The notes under the pieces are model-generated. The model worked only from the letters and a program-made list of their open reading frames with translations. It was not told where the DNA came from and searched no databases. A program made the translations under genes and the position numbers. 64,000 bases of DNA from Crossaster papposus (Eukaryota; Echinodermata; Asteroidea; Velatida; Solasteridae). Numbering within the stretch: position 1 is the stretch's first letter; every line of letters starts with the position of its first letter. The DNA lies in contig JBAIAA010000747.1 of the NCBI GenBank assembly GCA_037893245.1, forward strand, positions 310,001 to 374,000, given 5' to 3'. Shown here piece after piece: positions 1-13,100 of this stretch.

Positions 1-3000
1 TGACAGCGGAGGCCCATTAATGTGCCTTGGCCAGGATGGGTCCTGGCGCATCGTGGGACTTACCAGTTATGGCTACGGATGTGGTAGACCTGAATACTCT
101 GGCGTCTATGCTCGCGTATCCAGATACTGGCAGTATATAGCCTCAGCTGTAAGAGGAGGTAAACATGAATATTTATAATGCATTATACATTATTCATTCA
201 TTGGCAGTATATTGCCTCAGCTGTAAGAGGAGGTAAACATGAATATTCATAATGCATTATACATTATTCATTTATTGGCAGTATAATAGCCTCAGCTGTA
301 AGAGGAGGTAAACATGAATATTCATAATGCAATATACATTATTCATTTATTTATCACAGTAAGTAAGTTACACCAAACTTGTTCGTATAACTTAATATTT
401 CCTAAACCATCCAAACACATTGCTCCTTGACTCGAATAAAACATGCAAACCTTGAATATACATCTGTACACCCCAAAAGTATCATCGATACAGCGCCCTA
501 ACTCGTGCAAGCAAAAACAACTTTAACTGTTTTTTCTGTCACTTTTTCAGAGCCAACTGTCGCATGTGAAGAATTGACAGATATCACGTGTCGTGATCGT
601 CTGCCTTACACCAAAGTGTTTCCTAACTCCCAAGACGAGCTCTCACTGCTGTTCACCATTCTCCCAAATGCCTCCGACTTCGACCACCCTAGCAACCAAT
701 CTTCACCGGTAACCATTTATACATCCTCGCGTGAGTTGATGGAGACGCTGGTATGCCTGGCAGTGTTTCCTAGTTGTGAGACCAGCGGTGACCCCTCACT
801 GGTACCCTGCAGGGAGTTCTGCCAGACCACATTGGATATACAGTTCGCCATATCAGCTCGTTGCGAGAAATACCCAGATGGCGCCACAAGGGACTCCGTG
901 TTTTGTAGAAAAGGTCGGATTTATAAAATGTTTGTAGCATATTTGTTCTCATTTACATGTATTTCGCAAAACTAGCTTTTAAAACTATAAATTTAATAAC
1001 ATTTTATCCCAAATGACATTATGAAATCGACTCACAGATGCCATATTTTGTACAGCAAATTATTATGATTTCTAAGGCCCTAGTTTTGTTAACTTTTTTT
1101 CCAAAAGTCAAATTGTTGGCCACTTTTAATAAAAATGCAAGGCTAAATCATTTTTTGGTGTTATTTTTAATAAAAATTCAAGGCTAACTAACCCCTTACA
1201 ATAAAATTTTTTTGGTACTTTTCCCCAAAAGTCAGATGTTGAACAATTTTAATATAAATGCAAGGCTAGCTAACCCCGGCCCCTTACATATTTTGTATGG
1301 CTATTTTTGGCTATTTTTAATAAAAATAGATTTTTTGTTTTTTTATGTCTTAAAATGTCCACAAAATTGTTATGAAAATTAGGTAAAAATATGATATTTT
1401 CCAAAAATGTCTTAAATGTCCCATAAAAGAATGTGAAAGGGGTTAGTTAGCCTTTTCATTTTGATTTACATTATTTAAAAAGCATTTTTCAGTATAAATT
1501 TGTTCAAATTAATACGAGTACGATGCCAAAATCAAACCCTAAAAAATCATCAAATACATTAATGTTTTGTTTGGACCTGAGCAACAAGCCCCCAAAAGTT
1601 ACCGGCTTTTTGGACCCGTTTTTGTTACACGTCCCATTGTGCACCATTGGCAATGGCAAGTTACAAAATAGGTCGTTTCAGCGTTTCCCATTGTACCACA
1701 CACACCATAATGCCGTGTACATACAGCGCGCCTATTGGAAACACCCAAACGCCCGGTTTTCTACATTCACACTTCACCACTCTATGCCTTAATTCCGTGT
1801 ACATAGCGTGCATATTGAAAACACCGAAATGCCTAATTGTCTTACCTTCACACACCATCATCAATCATTATTATAGCGCGCATATTGGAAGCACCAAAAC
1901 GCCCAGTTTTTCTTTCCTTCACTGTCGCCGTATACAGCGCGCCTATTGGGAACGCCAAAATGGCCGATTTTCTTACCTTCACACACAACATACAGCGCGC
2001 ATATACACCACGTAGACGTTTGTATACTGCGCATGATCGATGGAAACGCCGAAACGGCCGATTTTGTAGAACGCATAGGGGCGCCGTCAGCCATGTACAT
2101 GTACACAAACGTATATTATGTCGAAAACTGTAATGTCAAACGTAAGTTTTGAGGCGCCTGAAGTCGCTGAAAAAAAGGAAGAAAAAAAGCAAAGAGGGAA
2201 AACTAACAGTTGTTCATTAATCTCACAGAAACCAACAACGGTTGCCCAATTCAAATACATGAATACTTACACTAAATTAGTCTTGCATTTCCAAGAAAGT
2301 TTGGCACAAACAAATTTACAAGGGGTTAACTTTACTTGGCAAAACAATTGTTAATTTAGGCCTACAGCACCTAAAATGTTTGTTTACCTTTTCTTCTGAT
2401 TACAATGTAGGTGTCAATGCTGATTGTGGTTCCGCTCAACTCTACCCGTCGTTCTCCAACCATAGCGTGATAACCTCACCGTACATACCCAGGCTGCAGT
2501 ACCGTACCGTCGGCTGCACGTGGTGGGTGTCTGCGCCGCGCTGCACGGTACTCGTCTTCAAGTTTACGTGCCTCAAGTTACCGTCCACAGGACGTGGCAA
2601 AATTATCACCATCGGCTCCGGAAACGATTCTCAGAACAGGTAAAATTATAATTGCTACATTTGGTAAAATTACTAAACATTTAGAACGTTTGTCTTTTTT
2701 TTTGGAATGGGGACTTTTCAAAAGCTTGTGCTGCTTTTGTTAATGAATTATTTAAAATGTACCAATAAATCCCTGAAAAAGTTGATTTGCGATTACATTT
2801 TCAGCTTGAAACCCAATGCTGTATACCAAAGTTACGAGTTGAAATCTGGCTGACAATAATTGTTAATAATAAATAATTTTTGGACGCAACTTGATGTTTT
2901 TTCCCAAGGTAATTTTGTGCAATCTTCCCGCTTGAGACACTTTCTGCGGAGTCTTTGATATTCCGTTGTGATTTCGATTCATTGACGGTCATCGAGGGGC

Positions 3001-4994
3001 ATCAGTAAAAAAAAATTTCGATATCAGGTGTGGGGTGGGGTGGTCTAACAGGCCTCGCGGCAGACTTTTCTGGCGCCAGAAAATTTTGCAAAAAGGGGTG
3101 GGTCTAACTGGATTTTGGAATGAAAAAAAAAAAATTCAACAAAAAAGGTGGGTCAAAACACCTGACTTGAACTACAAAAAAATATTTCACTCCATTTTTC
3201 GCCATTTTCAAGCATTTTGTTAAAATTTTCGTGATCAGTGACAGCGTCAGTGATCGAATTTTCAATCGAGAAAAAATAAAAAACTTACGGGCATTCTCAA
3301 TTTCAAGTCCGTTTTGACTGCTCTCACGGTGTCAGTGTCGGGCGACGATCCTATTCTTAATATGGCCGCGCCCGTGCAGCAAATTGCGTGTCGGCTTTTC
3401 TGCAGTATTTCGAGTATCACTCGGTAATTCGAGCGATTCACAATACCTAGAAGCTGCCGTTGGAGGCGCAAATCCTGCTATACCCGCAGTGCATCATGGG
3501 AAAAAGTCGGCATCAGTTTGAAAAAACGGTATTCATTTTGCATGAACTCATCAGTTTTTACGTCTTTTTGGACGCGCACGATTAAAGTTCCAATTTTTTT
3601 CTGCAAATAACAATGTTTTAATCAACGACGCTTCCGAATACATTTATGTTTGTGTTGTACCTCGCCGTGAACAATGAAGAATAGATATTTCACTACAGCG
3701 CTGACTACAGTATGATATACGGAAGAAGTCGACCGTACAGTTTAAAAGTGGCTGTTTTGAGTCAAACGCTTGGTGGCGCACTGCATTGTGAATCGCCCGA
3801 ATTACAGATAATTTGATCACTATAAAACAGTTGTTTGACTGCGAGACTGTATGAGCAGTCAAAATCGAGCTGTATACCTCGTATGCTGTGTATGTCGTGA
3901 TTATTTTAATTAAAATATATTTTTCTTTCAACTTCAACTTTCGATTCATTCTCCCATGACTCATGCATGCTCACAAGTGCTTAGGAGATGAAGTCTGCAA
4001 ATTCGAGTCTGAAAGAGATTGCATTATTTTCTCCAGTTGGGGCGAGTTGGGGTGTGTCCGAACTGCAGTTGGTGAAATAAAAAAAAATATCCCGTGAAAA
4101 GGGTGGGTCCGAACATCAGTTGGTGTAATGAAAAAATATATCCCGTTAAAGGGGTGGGTCCGAACTCCAGTTAATGAAATGAAAAAAAAATATTCCGTAA
4201 AAGGGGTGGGTATGGCATCCGGATATCATTTTCAAAAAAAAATATCCGTAAGGGTGGGTGGGTCAACGCCGAAAATTTCGTTGGAATTTTCTGACCCGAT
4301 ATCGAGAAATTGTCTTCCTGATGCCCCCTGCGGTCATACTTCTTTGTATCCCTAATCCACATCCCCTGTTTTCAGATCTAGCATCCTCTACAAAATTTTC
4401 GGTCCCTCCATTCCTCCACCTCGACTTGTTCCGTCTACACACGCGTGGATCTCCTTCGCGAGTGTTTCGGATCTTTTCAACGATCCATTCGAAGATTTCT
4501 ACTTTACCGTCGAGGTTCATGTCGCCGACTTACGCGAACACGGTAAACATTATTAGTAGATTTAAGAGAGCATATATAGCGGTGATTCGCTATGACTGGT
4601 GATTCTTAAAAAAGTTGGGCATAATTACAAATTACGACGTCGCCTTAAGCACAATATCGGACTTAACATAAGTTTGAAATTGATTGATATCAGACGAATT
4701 TGATCTCTGAATGCTGAATATTTTGAAACCAACATTTTACAAAGTCGTCTTTTAGTTTGGAATTGTTATCAACAATTAAACAAAAACACCGGTATAATGT
4801 TAATATTTTGTTCGTGTGTAGATCTCACAGTCGACGTTTGCCTATTGGGTTTGGATGAATGCCGTGAGGACGAGTCATGTTTCCCCGCTTGGTGGCGCTG
4901 TGACGGTATAACGGACTGTACCAATGGTGAAGACGAGGTTAACTGCCCAAGTACCCATCTTCCTAACATCACAGAAACGACGACAGTTCAATAA
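1..4994 (+). CDS. Secreted trypsin-like serine protease with C-terminal Frizzled, CUB and LDLa modules (5' partial)
   Basis: The window opens inside the catalytic domain: base 2 starts DSGGP, the active-site serine motif of S1 proteases, followed by a normal trypsin C-terminus ending in YWQYIASAV. Exons by eye are 1-158, 551-913, 2411-2639, 4376-4542 and 4822-4994, and all junction phases agree. Exon 551-913 encodes a Frizzled cysteine-rich domain (CEELTDITC at the start, then FPSC and CREFC). Exons 2411-2639 and 4376-4542 together make one CUB domain. The last exon is an LDL-receptor class A module ([10 protein letters not shown], then [11 protein letters not shown]) ending at TAA 4992-4994. 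No membrane segment follows, so the visible part looks secreted. Corin and similar proteases carry Frizzled and LDLa modules before the protease domain; here they follow it. The substrate is unknown. The 5' part lies outside the window. Confidence 0.82.
128..350 (+). repeat. Three tandem copies (about 74 bp) of an exon 3' end plus its 5' splice site
   Basis: The last about 30 bases of the protease exon, its GT donor at 159 and about 43 bases of intron are repeated twice more, with donors at about 233 and 308. Each copy keeps GGAGGTAAAC. The most upstream copy is contiguous with the coding exon, so the others are probably decoy or cryptic donors. Confidence 0.85.
914..2410. repeat. Intron with two degenerate tandem-repeat zones
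   Basis: About 1080-1290 holds three loose copies of an AT-rich unit containing AAAATGCAAGGCTA. About 1640-2080 holds five or six degenerate copies (about 60-75 bp) sharing ATACAGCGCGCCTATTGG and CCTTCACACA. Short open frames run across the second zone on both strands, but they are repeat artefacts with no recognisable domain. Confidence 0.55.
2640..4375. repeat. Intron inside the CUB domain, with an approximately 52-bp tandem repeat at its 3' end
   Basis: The intron divides the two halves of the CUB domain. At about 4050-4265 there are roughly four copies of a unit containing GGGTGGGTCCGAAC and a following A-rich run. A looser relative of the same motif lies at 3030-3210. Nothing recognisable is seen in 3270-4030. 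Confidence 0.5.
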
Positions 4995-7068
4995 AATACT
5001 CGACGGTTCCATGAAAAACACCCGACGGTTCCATGAAAAACACCCGGCATTATTTGTAAATAATGTACTCGTTCCTTGACATTCTTTTTGCATTTTATTT
5101 TCGTTCGCTTCATTCTGTACGTCTCACGCTTATTTTGTGGTTTAGAAAAAGAAGTCTATAACACTGAGATCACGGAATTCGCAGTTTTATGTAAACTTGT
5201 AATTATAATATTTGTAAATATTAAGACATCGATGTCATATTCACGTAAATTAATAATTATCAATATACATTGTATATAGTTTTATAATAAATATTGTGTT
5301 CGTGAAAAGAGGTTTTAATAATGTCTCGTTATTAACGTCATAGATTTAAAGGTCCGAAAAAGACAGTTTTAGCATGAAATATCCGTATTTGTGAGTCGAC
5401 TGTGATAGTGTTGAATTTCGTGCATTGTCTACCGGTGACTGTTACGTGGTGAATGTAATTGATGTATCGCAGTATTGGTTCTGTAACAATTTTACTGCAT
5501 ATTCAATTGAAAGATGTTTCTTTCCCTTTATAACATTTTAAAATAATGAATTGATACGATATGAATTAATTTTAATTAACCCCAAACCAATATTAATATA
5601 CACTAGAATGCAGCCACGACAAAAATAATACACAAAGCCTACTGAAAGCTGAATATGCCATTAACGTTTGGTTTCATATTCTTTTCCAATGTTCGTTACC
5701 TAACCCGGTGACATCACTGGCAAAATTTTCAGTCTGTAAATATTATTATCAATCATTTACAAATGAGTCATCGTATATGATAGATTCTCTATCATTAACA
5801 ACACCTGTTGCTTAGTTTACAGCTCCAAACAGCATACTGGACGAATATTGATAATTTGCATAATTTATTATTGTATTAATTATTTATTATACACCATTGT
5901 GTGAATTATGACGTAACGCAGATAATTTTAAATGGTACTGTATCCCTACACTGTATTATTGTATTATAACAACATTCTAACTATAATAATCTGTACAGCT
6001 CTTCTTTTGATAAATATATGTGTTTAGGACAAGTGAAATAAAATACCGTGGTATGTCTTTTTTTCTTCCTTAAAGTGGGCTAGAATTAAACTTTTCTAGG
6101 TATGTGGTCAACAAGTCTTAGGGTGTTTTTAACTTTGTATTTTATTTTTAACTTAAGTTTGGATTGTTTGTCCTATAAAACGTATTTCTATAAATAGGGT
6201 GTTAAATAAAAGGCAGACAAGTGGAATAGTAAACGAGTATTCATCGATGATTTTCTAGCAGTACATGTATGTTACACCGTCAACTTTTATACCAAATATC
6301 TCTAACAATAACTTGAGTACAATAATGGGAAATTATAACACAAACATCCTGCATACTCTGAATAGTTCATTTTCGTTATCCATTATCTAGATAAATTATT
6401 CCATATGCCGTCTACATAAACCGCCCACAGTAGGTCTATGCGGAGATCATCCATGTGAAAAATAAAACAAAAGCCCATAATGCAACGAGAACAGCTGCCG
6501 CTATATCACAATGGATCCTATACATATGCAAATGAAGGCGCGTGCGCTGACGTCGTTGTATTTCAGCGCTGTATTATTGGTATCAATTTACGATACTTTT
6601 ATGCTGGTGCGTGGTTTTACCCGACGGCAATTTTATGTCTATTAAATTTAGTACTGACTAAACTTGTCTTTGTTCACTGAAATGTGGGATATTGTTTATA
6701 TTATTCCGTCACCGTCACGAAACTGATCCGTGCGTGTTTGCAGCCACGACCGAATTAAATAGTTTAGGCCCTTTTTGTTATGCCTTGGGTTGTTTCACTT
6801 CAATAAACATTCATGTAACAGTCGCCGGGTTCATGTTTGGCACGCGCTGTATTTTTTTTTATAGTGGGACGATATGGGCTAATATGCATACACATGTAGT
6901 TTACAATTGGAATTTATCGACCAGTATCTCTAGCGGGTGAGATGATTACGCATTAGTCTATTTCAATAACGCTGCATCAATTTCTGGATGATATCACCTC
7001 AACTGAACATCTCAACATCGTTGCTGCCTTAATAATTGTTTTTAGTGTATCGTTATTTCCCCCTAACC
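4995..7068. other. 3' end of the protease transcript and intergenic DNA
   Basis: AATAAA motifs at 4990 (overlapping the stop codon) and 5286 could be poly(A) signals; the second is better spaced. A 23-bp unit around CGACGGTTCCATG is doubled at about 5005-5050. The rest to 7068 is AT-rich and must contain the promoter and 5' UTR of the next gene. The open frames at 6480-6940 show no domain or codon signature. Confidence 0.4.
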
Positions 7069-10000
7069 ATGGAGTTTTATCTAGTTTTTCTTACACTTTC
7101 TGCGTTCTTCACATCCATATGTCTGCCTGGTTTGGGTAAGTTTTTGTAGTTAACTACCTTATCATTTATCAGAATCGACCTCAGCTGTGTACTAACTAGT
7201 GTGACACGCGTACACTAATTTAATTATTACAGAAAATAAAAGATTAAAATAAAATTATTTCTGTTTTTAACTTGTGTCTTCATAATTATATAAGTTTATA
7301 AGTTTGGTCCTAGTGCTATCACTATGATTGTTATTGTCTTTTGCAAGATATTTACGGCTAGGTAATTCTATGTTGAAATAAATTAATAAAACCTTTACAT
7401 TTCACATAATCTCCAAATATCACCTAATTTACAAATTACTAATTTCAAATCACAAGACAGTTTAAACAACACAAAGACATTTTATCTGACACCTAATTGA
7501 ATCTATCTGCAATGCCGTACACGTCTGAAGTCGCCGATAACAAGCTCATTGAGGCTTGGGCAACACAAAAATGACAGAGATTCAAAGAAAATTGAGGTTA
7601 GAACAAGGCACAAATATGAAAGGACCAAAATATTATTATTGGAGAAACAGTTACAACTTAGTAATTAAACTAATAAGCTTTCGAACAAACACATGACAAG
7701 GTCGGGAATATAGTAGGGTCAACATTTTAACAAATTAAAGCAGGAGAGAAGTAGGACTTTGGAGGACTACAAATATGTTTAAAGTAGGACTTTGAGAGCT
7801 TTCAGGAGTAGTTTTGCTTGATATCCATATTCACATTAGGCAGGTTTTGTATACATACAACACCAGTGCCAGTTTGATCCTCAACTAAGATCTTAGAAGT
7901 ACAAGCACAGTAGACGTCTACCAAGCCATATTAGATGGGAGTTTTCGGAGTTGTGGGACACAAAGTAGGAAATAGTAGGAATTTCAAGAAACAAAGTGGG
8001 ACAAGAAGGAGCTTGAAAAAAACAAGGACAAATTATAGGCGAAGTAGGAATATTAAAACCTGCTAAAACAACAATAACAGTAATAGTAATGTCTTCATTT
8101 ATAAAAACACAAACTTAATAAAATTAAATTCTGAACCCCTGCTATTGAGCCTGACCCTTTGCAAACCCCGTTTCCCCTCAATTTCCTGCTAAATGTTTGT
8201 ATTCTACTTTCCAAATGCTATAGCTTTTAAATACAACAATTGTCCGGGCCCCATCTCTGTCGATACACCGCCAGACAGCGCGACAGTCGCCGTGATATGG
8301 CCACAACCCTACCTGACGGGGATGGGTCGGGTTGGGTCCGTCTCACAGACCGTCAGTCATGACCCAGGGGAGGAATTTCCTATCGGTCTGACTCGAGTCA
8401 ACTACCTGGCTATCAACTCCACGGACTACAGGGATCTACAGGTGTGCACGTTCGTTATTACGGTACACGGTAAGCAATGGACTGCAATTTCATTCAGTTA
8501 TCCGATTCTTCTGGTGTTTTTGCCCAATGGGGGAACTTTGAGAGCTTTTCTAAACGCCGAGTGCACAGAACGACACTTGCGGTACTGAATTTTATCAAGG
8601 AAGTATACAAGAAAAAGAAGAACAAAATTGTAGAATGGGATTTGAGTGAGAAAGGCAAGAGAGAAGTGGATGGCTATATATATCCACATCCCTATCTTGG
8701 GAATTTAAATATCGGTGACACCAAGCCAATTTACTCCAAATGAATTGGAAATTGAAAGCCATGTTTACATAATCTGTATACCAGGGCCGTAGCCAGACTG
8801 GTGCAAGCATAAGCCTCTTGTTGAATGGGGATGGTGACAAAGAAAGACTCACGATCACGAAAAATTCACGATCTAAACCATGACTTATTTGTTATAGATC
8901 GGATACCACCTGTCTTCAACACTTGTCCCATCAACGTGACGAGCAGATTAGGCTCAGAGCAGACAGAGGCAGAAATCACCTGGGATATCCCTCGAGCGGT
9001 GGACAACTCTAAGTACGTACAGCTTCTGTCTGATCACGACCCAGGCAGTAACTTCACCGCCGGGACGGTCGTGGTAACATACACGGCAAGAGACACCACG
9101 GGCAACGAGGTGAAATGTCAATTCCCTGTCATTGTCATCCCGTTTATTGTCACGACGACGACAATGGCGACCACGACAATGGAATCAACGACAACGATAA
9201 CGAAACCCGAGGAAGTCACAAATAAAAAGCCAGGTAGGTTAAAGCATAGAGCAAGGAACAGCGCCACCTCTGAGCTTTCTGATGAAGACGTGAGGCCACA
9301 CAACAACTCACAAAAAAGATTATTACAACTTATATTATTGCCTTTTCATCATGCAAACCTCAAATCTCATCTAATCAGAACTATGTTTAAACATGGAGGA
9401 AGGAATCCGTTTTCCTACCTCCATGGTTTAAATATTCTCCAGCAAGAACTCTTAGATCAAGTAACCAGCAACTTCTCAAGGAACCAATTGCTAAACGAAC
9501 ATGGGGCGCCAAATCTTTTTCTGTTGCAGCTCCTCGACTTTGGAATTCATTGCCACTTGAACTCAGATCATGCCATTGTACAACTAGGTTCAAATCGCTT
9601 CTTAAGACTTACTTGATGTCACAAATTTTCAAGGATTAATTTACTTACTTACTTACTTTACTTGTTGTTGTCTACAGCGCCTTGAGCACCCTGCAGGGTG
9701 GATATGTGCGCTTTACAAATCTCATTATTATTATTATTATTATTATTATAGCAACAACATTCGTCAGCATGACATATTTTGTATTTGTTTTCAGGTGGGA
9801 ACGTCTCAGCCGGACCAGGGGTGGTGGACGCCAAGCCCATCGACTGGAAGGTATGGGTTAATCGAGCCATGATCCTCGTCTCCATTCTGTGTCTTCTAGC
9901 CTTCGCGATCATCGCCTTCTTTGTGTTCCGCAAGTACCAGGTCATCAAGCGACTCAAGAAGACACGCCTACGTGGCGAAGAGACCGAGGTCTACCCGTCA

Positions 10001-10159
10001 TCGCCGGGCGAGGAGTACGACATGTGGGAGGACCCGCCGGGTACTCCGGTTTATCAAGACAACCCTAGTGGGATATCAGATGGGGGTAGAGGCGAGATGA
10101 GACGGTTGAACAAGGCCGAGGAACGCCCGCTGCTCGTGGCAGGGGGAGAGCATTTTTAG
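7069..10159 (+). CDS. Type I membrane protein with two HYR domains
   Basis: Four exons (7069-7135, 8224-8469, 8898-9233, 9795-10159) join in phase to give about 337 residues. Exon 1 is a signal peptide (MEFYLVFLTLSAFFTS). Exons 2 and 3 each encode one HYR (hyalin repeat) domain, an immunoglobulin-like adhesion fold; the second has the typical IPPVFNTCPINVTSRLG start and VTYTARDTTGNE end. A Thr-rich stalk follows (about residues 185-210). Exon 4 has one hydrophobic membrane segment (ILVSILCLLAFAIIAFFVF), a basic stop-transfer stretch, and an acidic, Pro- and Tyr-containing cytoplasmic tail of about 75 residues. HYR domains occur in hyalin, sushi-repeat proteins and many echinoderm surface proteins, so a cell-adhesion or recognition role is inferred. 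No named orthologue is recognised. Confidence 0.82.
9388..9430. repeat. Short foldback hairpin
   Basis: Near-perfect inverted arms (TTTAAACATGGAGGAAGG and its approximate complement) enclose about 9 bases. It lies just upstream of the LINE fragment in the third intron of the HYR gene. A related hairpin is at 45540-45575. Confidence 0.75.
9431..9752 (+). mobile_element. 3' end of a CR1/L2-like LINE
   Basis: The frame beginning at about 9436 encodes the extreme C-terminus of a non-LTR reverse transcriptase protein (GAKSFSVAAPRLWNSLPL, then FKSLLKTYLMSQIFKD and a stop), closely matching the copy at 42770-43811. It is followed by a short 3' UTR containing GCGCCTTGAGCACCCTGCAG and GCGCTTTACAAAT, then an (ATT)n tail. 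Insertion is in sense within an intron of the HYR gene. It is strongly 5'-truncated and not autonomous. Confidence 0.85.
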
Positions 10160-13100
10160 AGTCGAGTATAAACAGGTGTAATTACAGGTGTAATCTCGAC
10201 AATAACATAATTAAATTTAAAATCTCTTGTGACGCCACTGTATTCAGAAAGTATTGATCCTTTTAAAGAATGCACACTAATAACTGCACATTCAAGAACT
10301 GAACGTTTTGTTGCATTATTTTGTTACACAGCTCGTTCAGCACTCAACAATAGACTTAATTCGTCTCAGACATCTTGACGAGGGATGTGAAAGAGACGTA
10401 GTTTAAGTCAGAGAAACGACTCAAAGGATAATCATTCTTTGATTAGAACGGGGCGAGGACGACGTGTAGCGTCCAAGTACCGTTTTGTCATTTCTCATGG
10501 TGGCCAGAAGACACGAACATAATTTATGTTGGTGTTGGTTAAAATACAGAAAAGTCGGTTTAGGAGGTAAGATTTGGAGAGAGAAAGAGAGGGACAGGGT
10601 TTCCTATAGAGAGCTACTGACAGAGATATGAAGACACTACTATGTGGACCAGATATTTGGTGAGAACACCTCTTCCAAGGTACATGCATAGATGATGCAG
10701 TTGAAGACATGTTTTACAATCTTAGAAAATATTGAGGGTAATTAGCTGGCTCGGTACAAAGATGAGTATAAAGCAATGTACATTATACATTGTCTGGTGT
10801 GTAATTGATCACCAGGAAAGCTTGGGGAAAAAAAAGGAAAAAAGGAAATCACAAATGAATATTAATCTAAGTTAGTTTTGGTAAAAATCCAAAAGAATAT
10901 TGACCGAGTGAAATCCATTCTGAAATGTTCAATTAAAAATGGAAACCTTCATCTAGTGCCTATTGCCTTTTAGAACATTAGAACAAATAAGACTAATTTT
11001 GTAAAATGTGTATAGAGTAAAACAACATGTTTATTAATTGCGTGATAAAATACACAAAAACGTGACAGTAAACAAAGTAGGGTTGCGGGAATTGTGAATT
11101 CGAAGGTAAACAAATCTCTGCAATAATATAACAGGTCAACAAATGTAAATATTGACGGTGCAATAAAGTTAATAATGTAAGTATTAGGACGTAAATGTCA
11201 AATTAATATAATTAAAAACGTGACAAGTTTAAAAAAAAAAGGGGAAACAGGTTGTATATTAATATTAATAATTGGTACGTTTTTTAATGTTCCTTTTTTT
11301 TTAATGGTCTGGTATTAGGCTGATGTAGATGTAATATTATGTGGGTTAGAGTACTGTTTATTTACATTGAAGTTTATCTATAGGCATTCTATTAAATGTG
11401 TTCTTGTATTTAATGGATTTAACATATTTAATGGAGATCAAGTTGTATCAATTTTTGCAAGACATTTGTAACCATTCTATTTGTAAAAATCTATTGAAAA
11501 GTTCAATTGGTAGATACTGCATCGGAAAAAATACAAGTACATTAATTTATAATTTTCTGCAAATTATTAACAATCCTGCATCGGGAAAATAAATTAACAT
11601 TGTAATCCAATGTAAACCAATAAATACAAAAATGCTGGCCTTAGGGTCAACTGGTCACAAAAGAAGCCAATGTATATTATTTTATTCCAACATGGGCTTC
11701 AGTATAAAACCACTGCTGCCGAATTGAATAACTGCTAAGAGAAAACACGAAATAAAAGCGAATAAGTTTTTATTTCAATGCAGAAAATCAAAGAAGCCGA
11801 CAAACAGGATCCAGTTCCAGCTAACTCTTCTAGTCATCTAGACTAGTAAGCTACAGGTTGTGGGTTCGATTCCAACCGAGAACAAGTCAGTGTTCAGAAT
11901 CCGGTCAGTACAGGCAATATTTCTTACCAAAGATAATGCCCAAATCAGGCAGTGTTTTCTGTAATATTAAAGCAACTTTGATCTATAAATGTGGACTGTA
12001 AAGTGTGGATGTGTTTTTTTTTTTATCATAACTTTTATTGTTCTTGCTGTCTTAAATGTACATTGTATATTCCAAACTTTGGTTTCTGTATTTAATACAC
12101 AATTAACAAATACTCAACCGAAAAAAAAAAATTGGTAAGAAATGAACATGTTCTTGTCGGAAAAAGCCTCAAAACGTAAAACTTGCGAAAACATAACGCC
12201 TATAAAAAAAACACTGCCGTTTTTCTCTAACTATTATGCCAAGGATGACTCAAACTAAAGTGAAAACAAACGAAATAAAAGAGAAAAATAACAACTCAAA
12301 TAGAAGATATTTACAAATCAACAATATGCTTCTTATGTTTCTGGTTTTTGGAAGGTCCAATCTTCGGTATTTTCCGACACTAAATATTGAACAGCTTGTT
12401 TTTTGGCCAATAGAAAGCAGTCAACTGTCACAAACAAAACCGTTCTTGCAACAGAAATTAAATATTTACCGATCCTTAGGATTGGACTTAGGATTGGATT
12501 AGAATTTAGCCGATATTGATACGGTATCTGAACTGAAATATTGACTCTTAGTCAAAGAACCAACATCCAATGTGCAGTAATTTTGGCACCGGTGCAGCTA
12601 TTTTTGAAATACTTTGACTTGCCTCGCATATTTTACATTTTAACTTCGCTGCAGGTCGACTCTTGATTAAAATTCTCTCCAAACCAAAGAACCCAGGATC
12701 TTCAGAGAATATTAATAATAATAATGTAAACAAGCTATTTACACTCTAGAAGAGTAAAATTTACATCAATAAAAATGGTTAACAAGAAATGCCAAACTAA
12801 GAACATTTAGTGGCTAATTCAGACATCAGGAATATTTGAAGATGACAAATATTAATTTCATCAAGTTCAACAACAAAAGAGAGGAAAAAACATGCAGATT
12901 TAACAAACTTTTGCTATTAAATCCGGTCGTACTTGTTTTCGCTACTGAAATTTTGAGTTAAATTCACAGGCTGAACAATTTAAGAATGTGACTGAAAGTA
13001 GCAACATGCATTTAACGATGACATGATTATGTGAGTCGCTCTGGCAAAATAAGCTGGAACTAGGCACAAGCTGTAATGGAAATAAAAGGCAAAAAAACCC

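Noticed and set aside
6480..6940. Two small plus-strand frames before the HYR gene
   Set aside because: No domain, no splice partners and no start context better than chance in AT-rich DNA.
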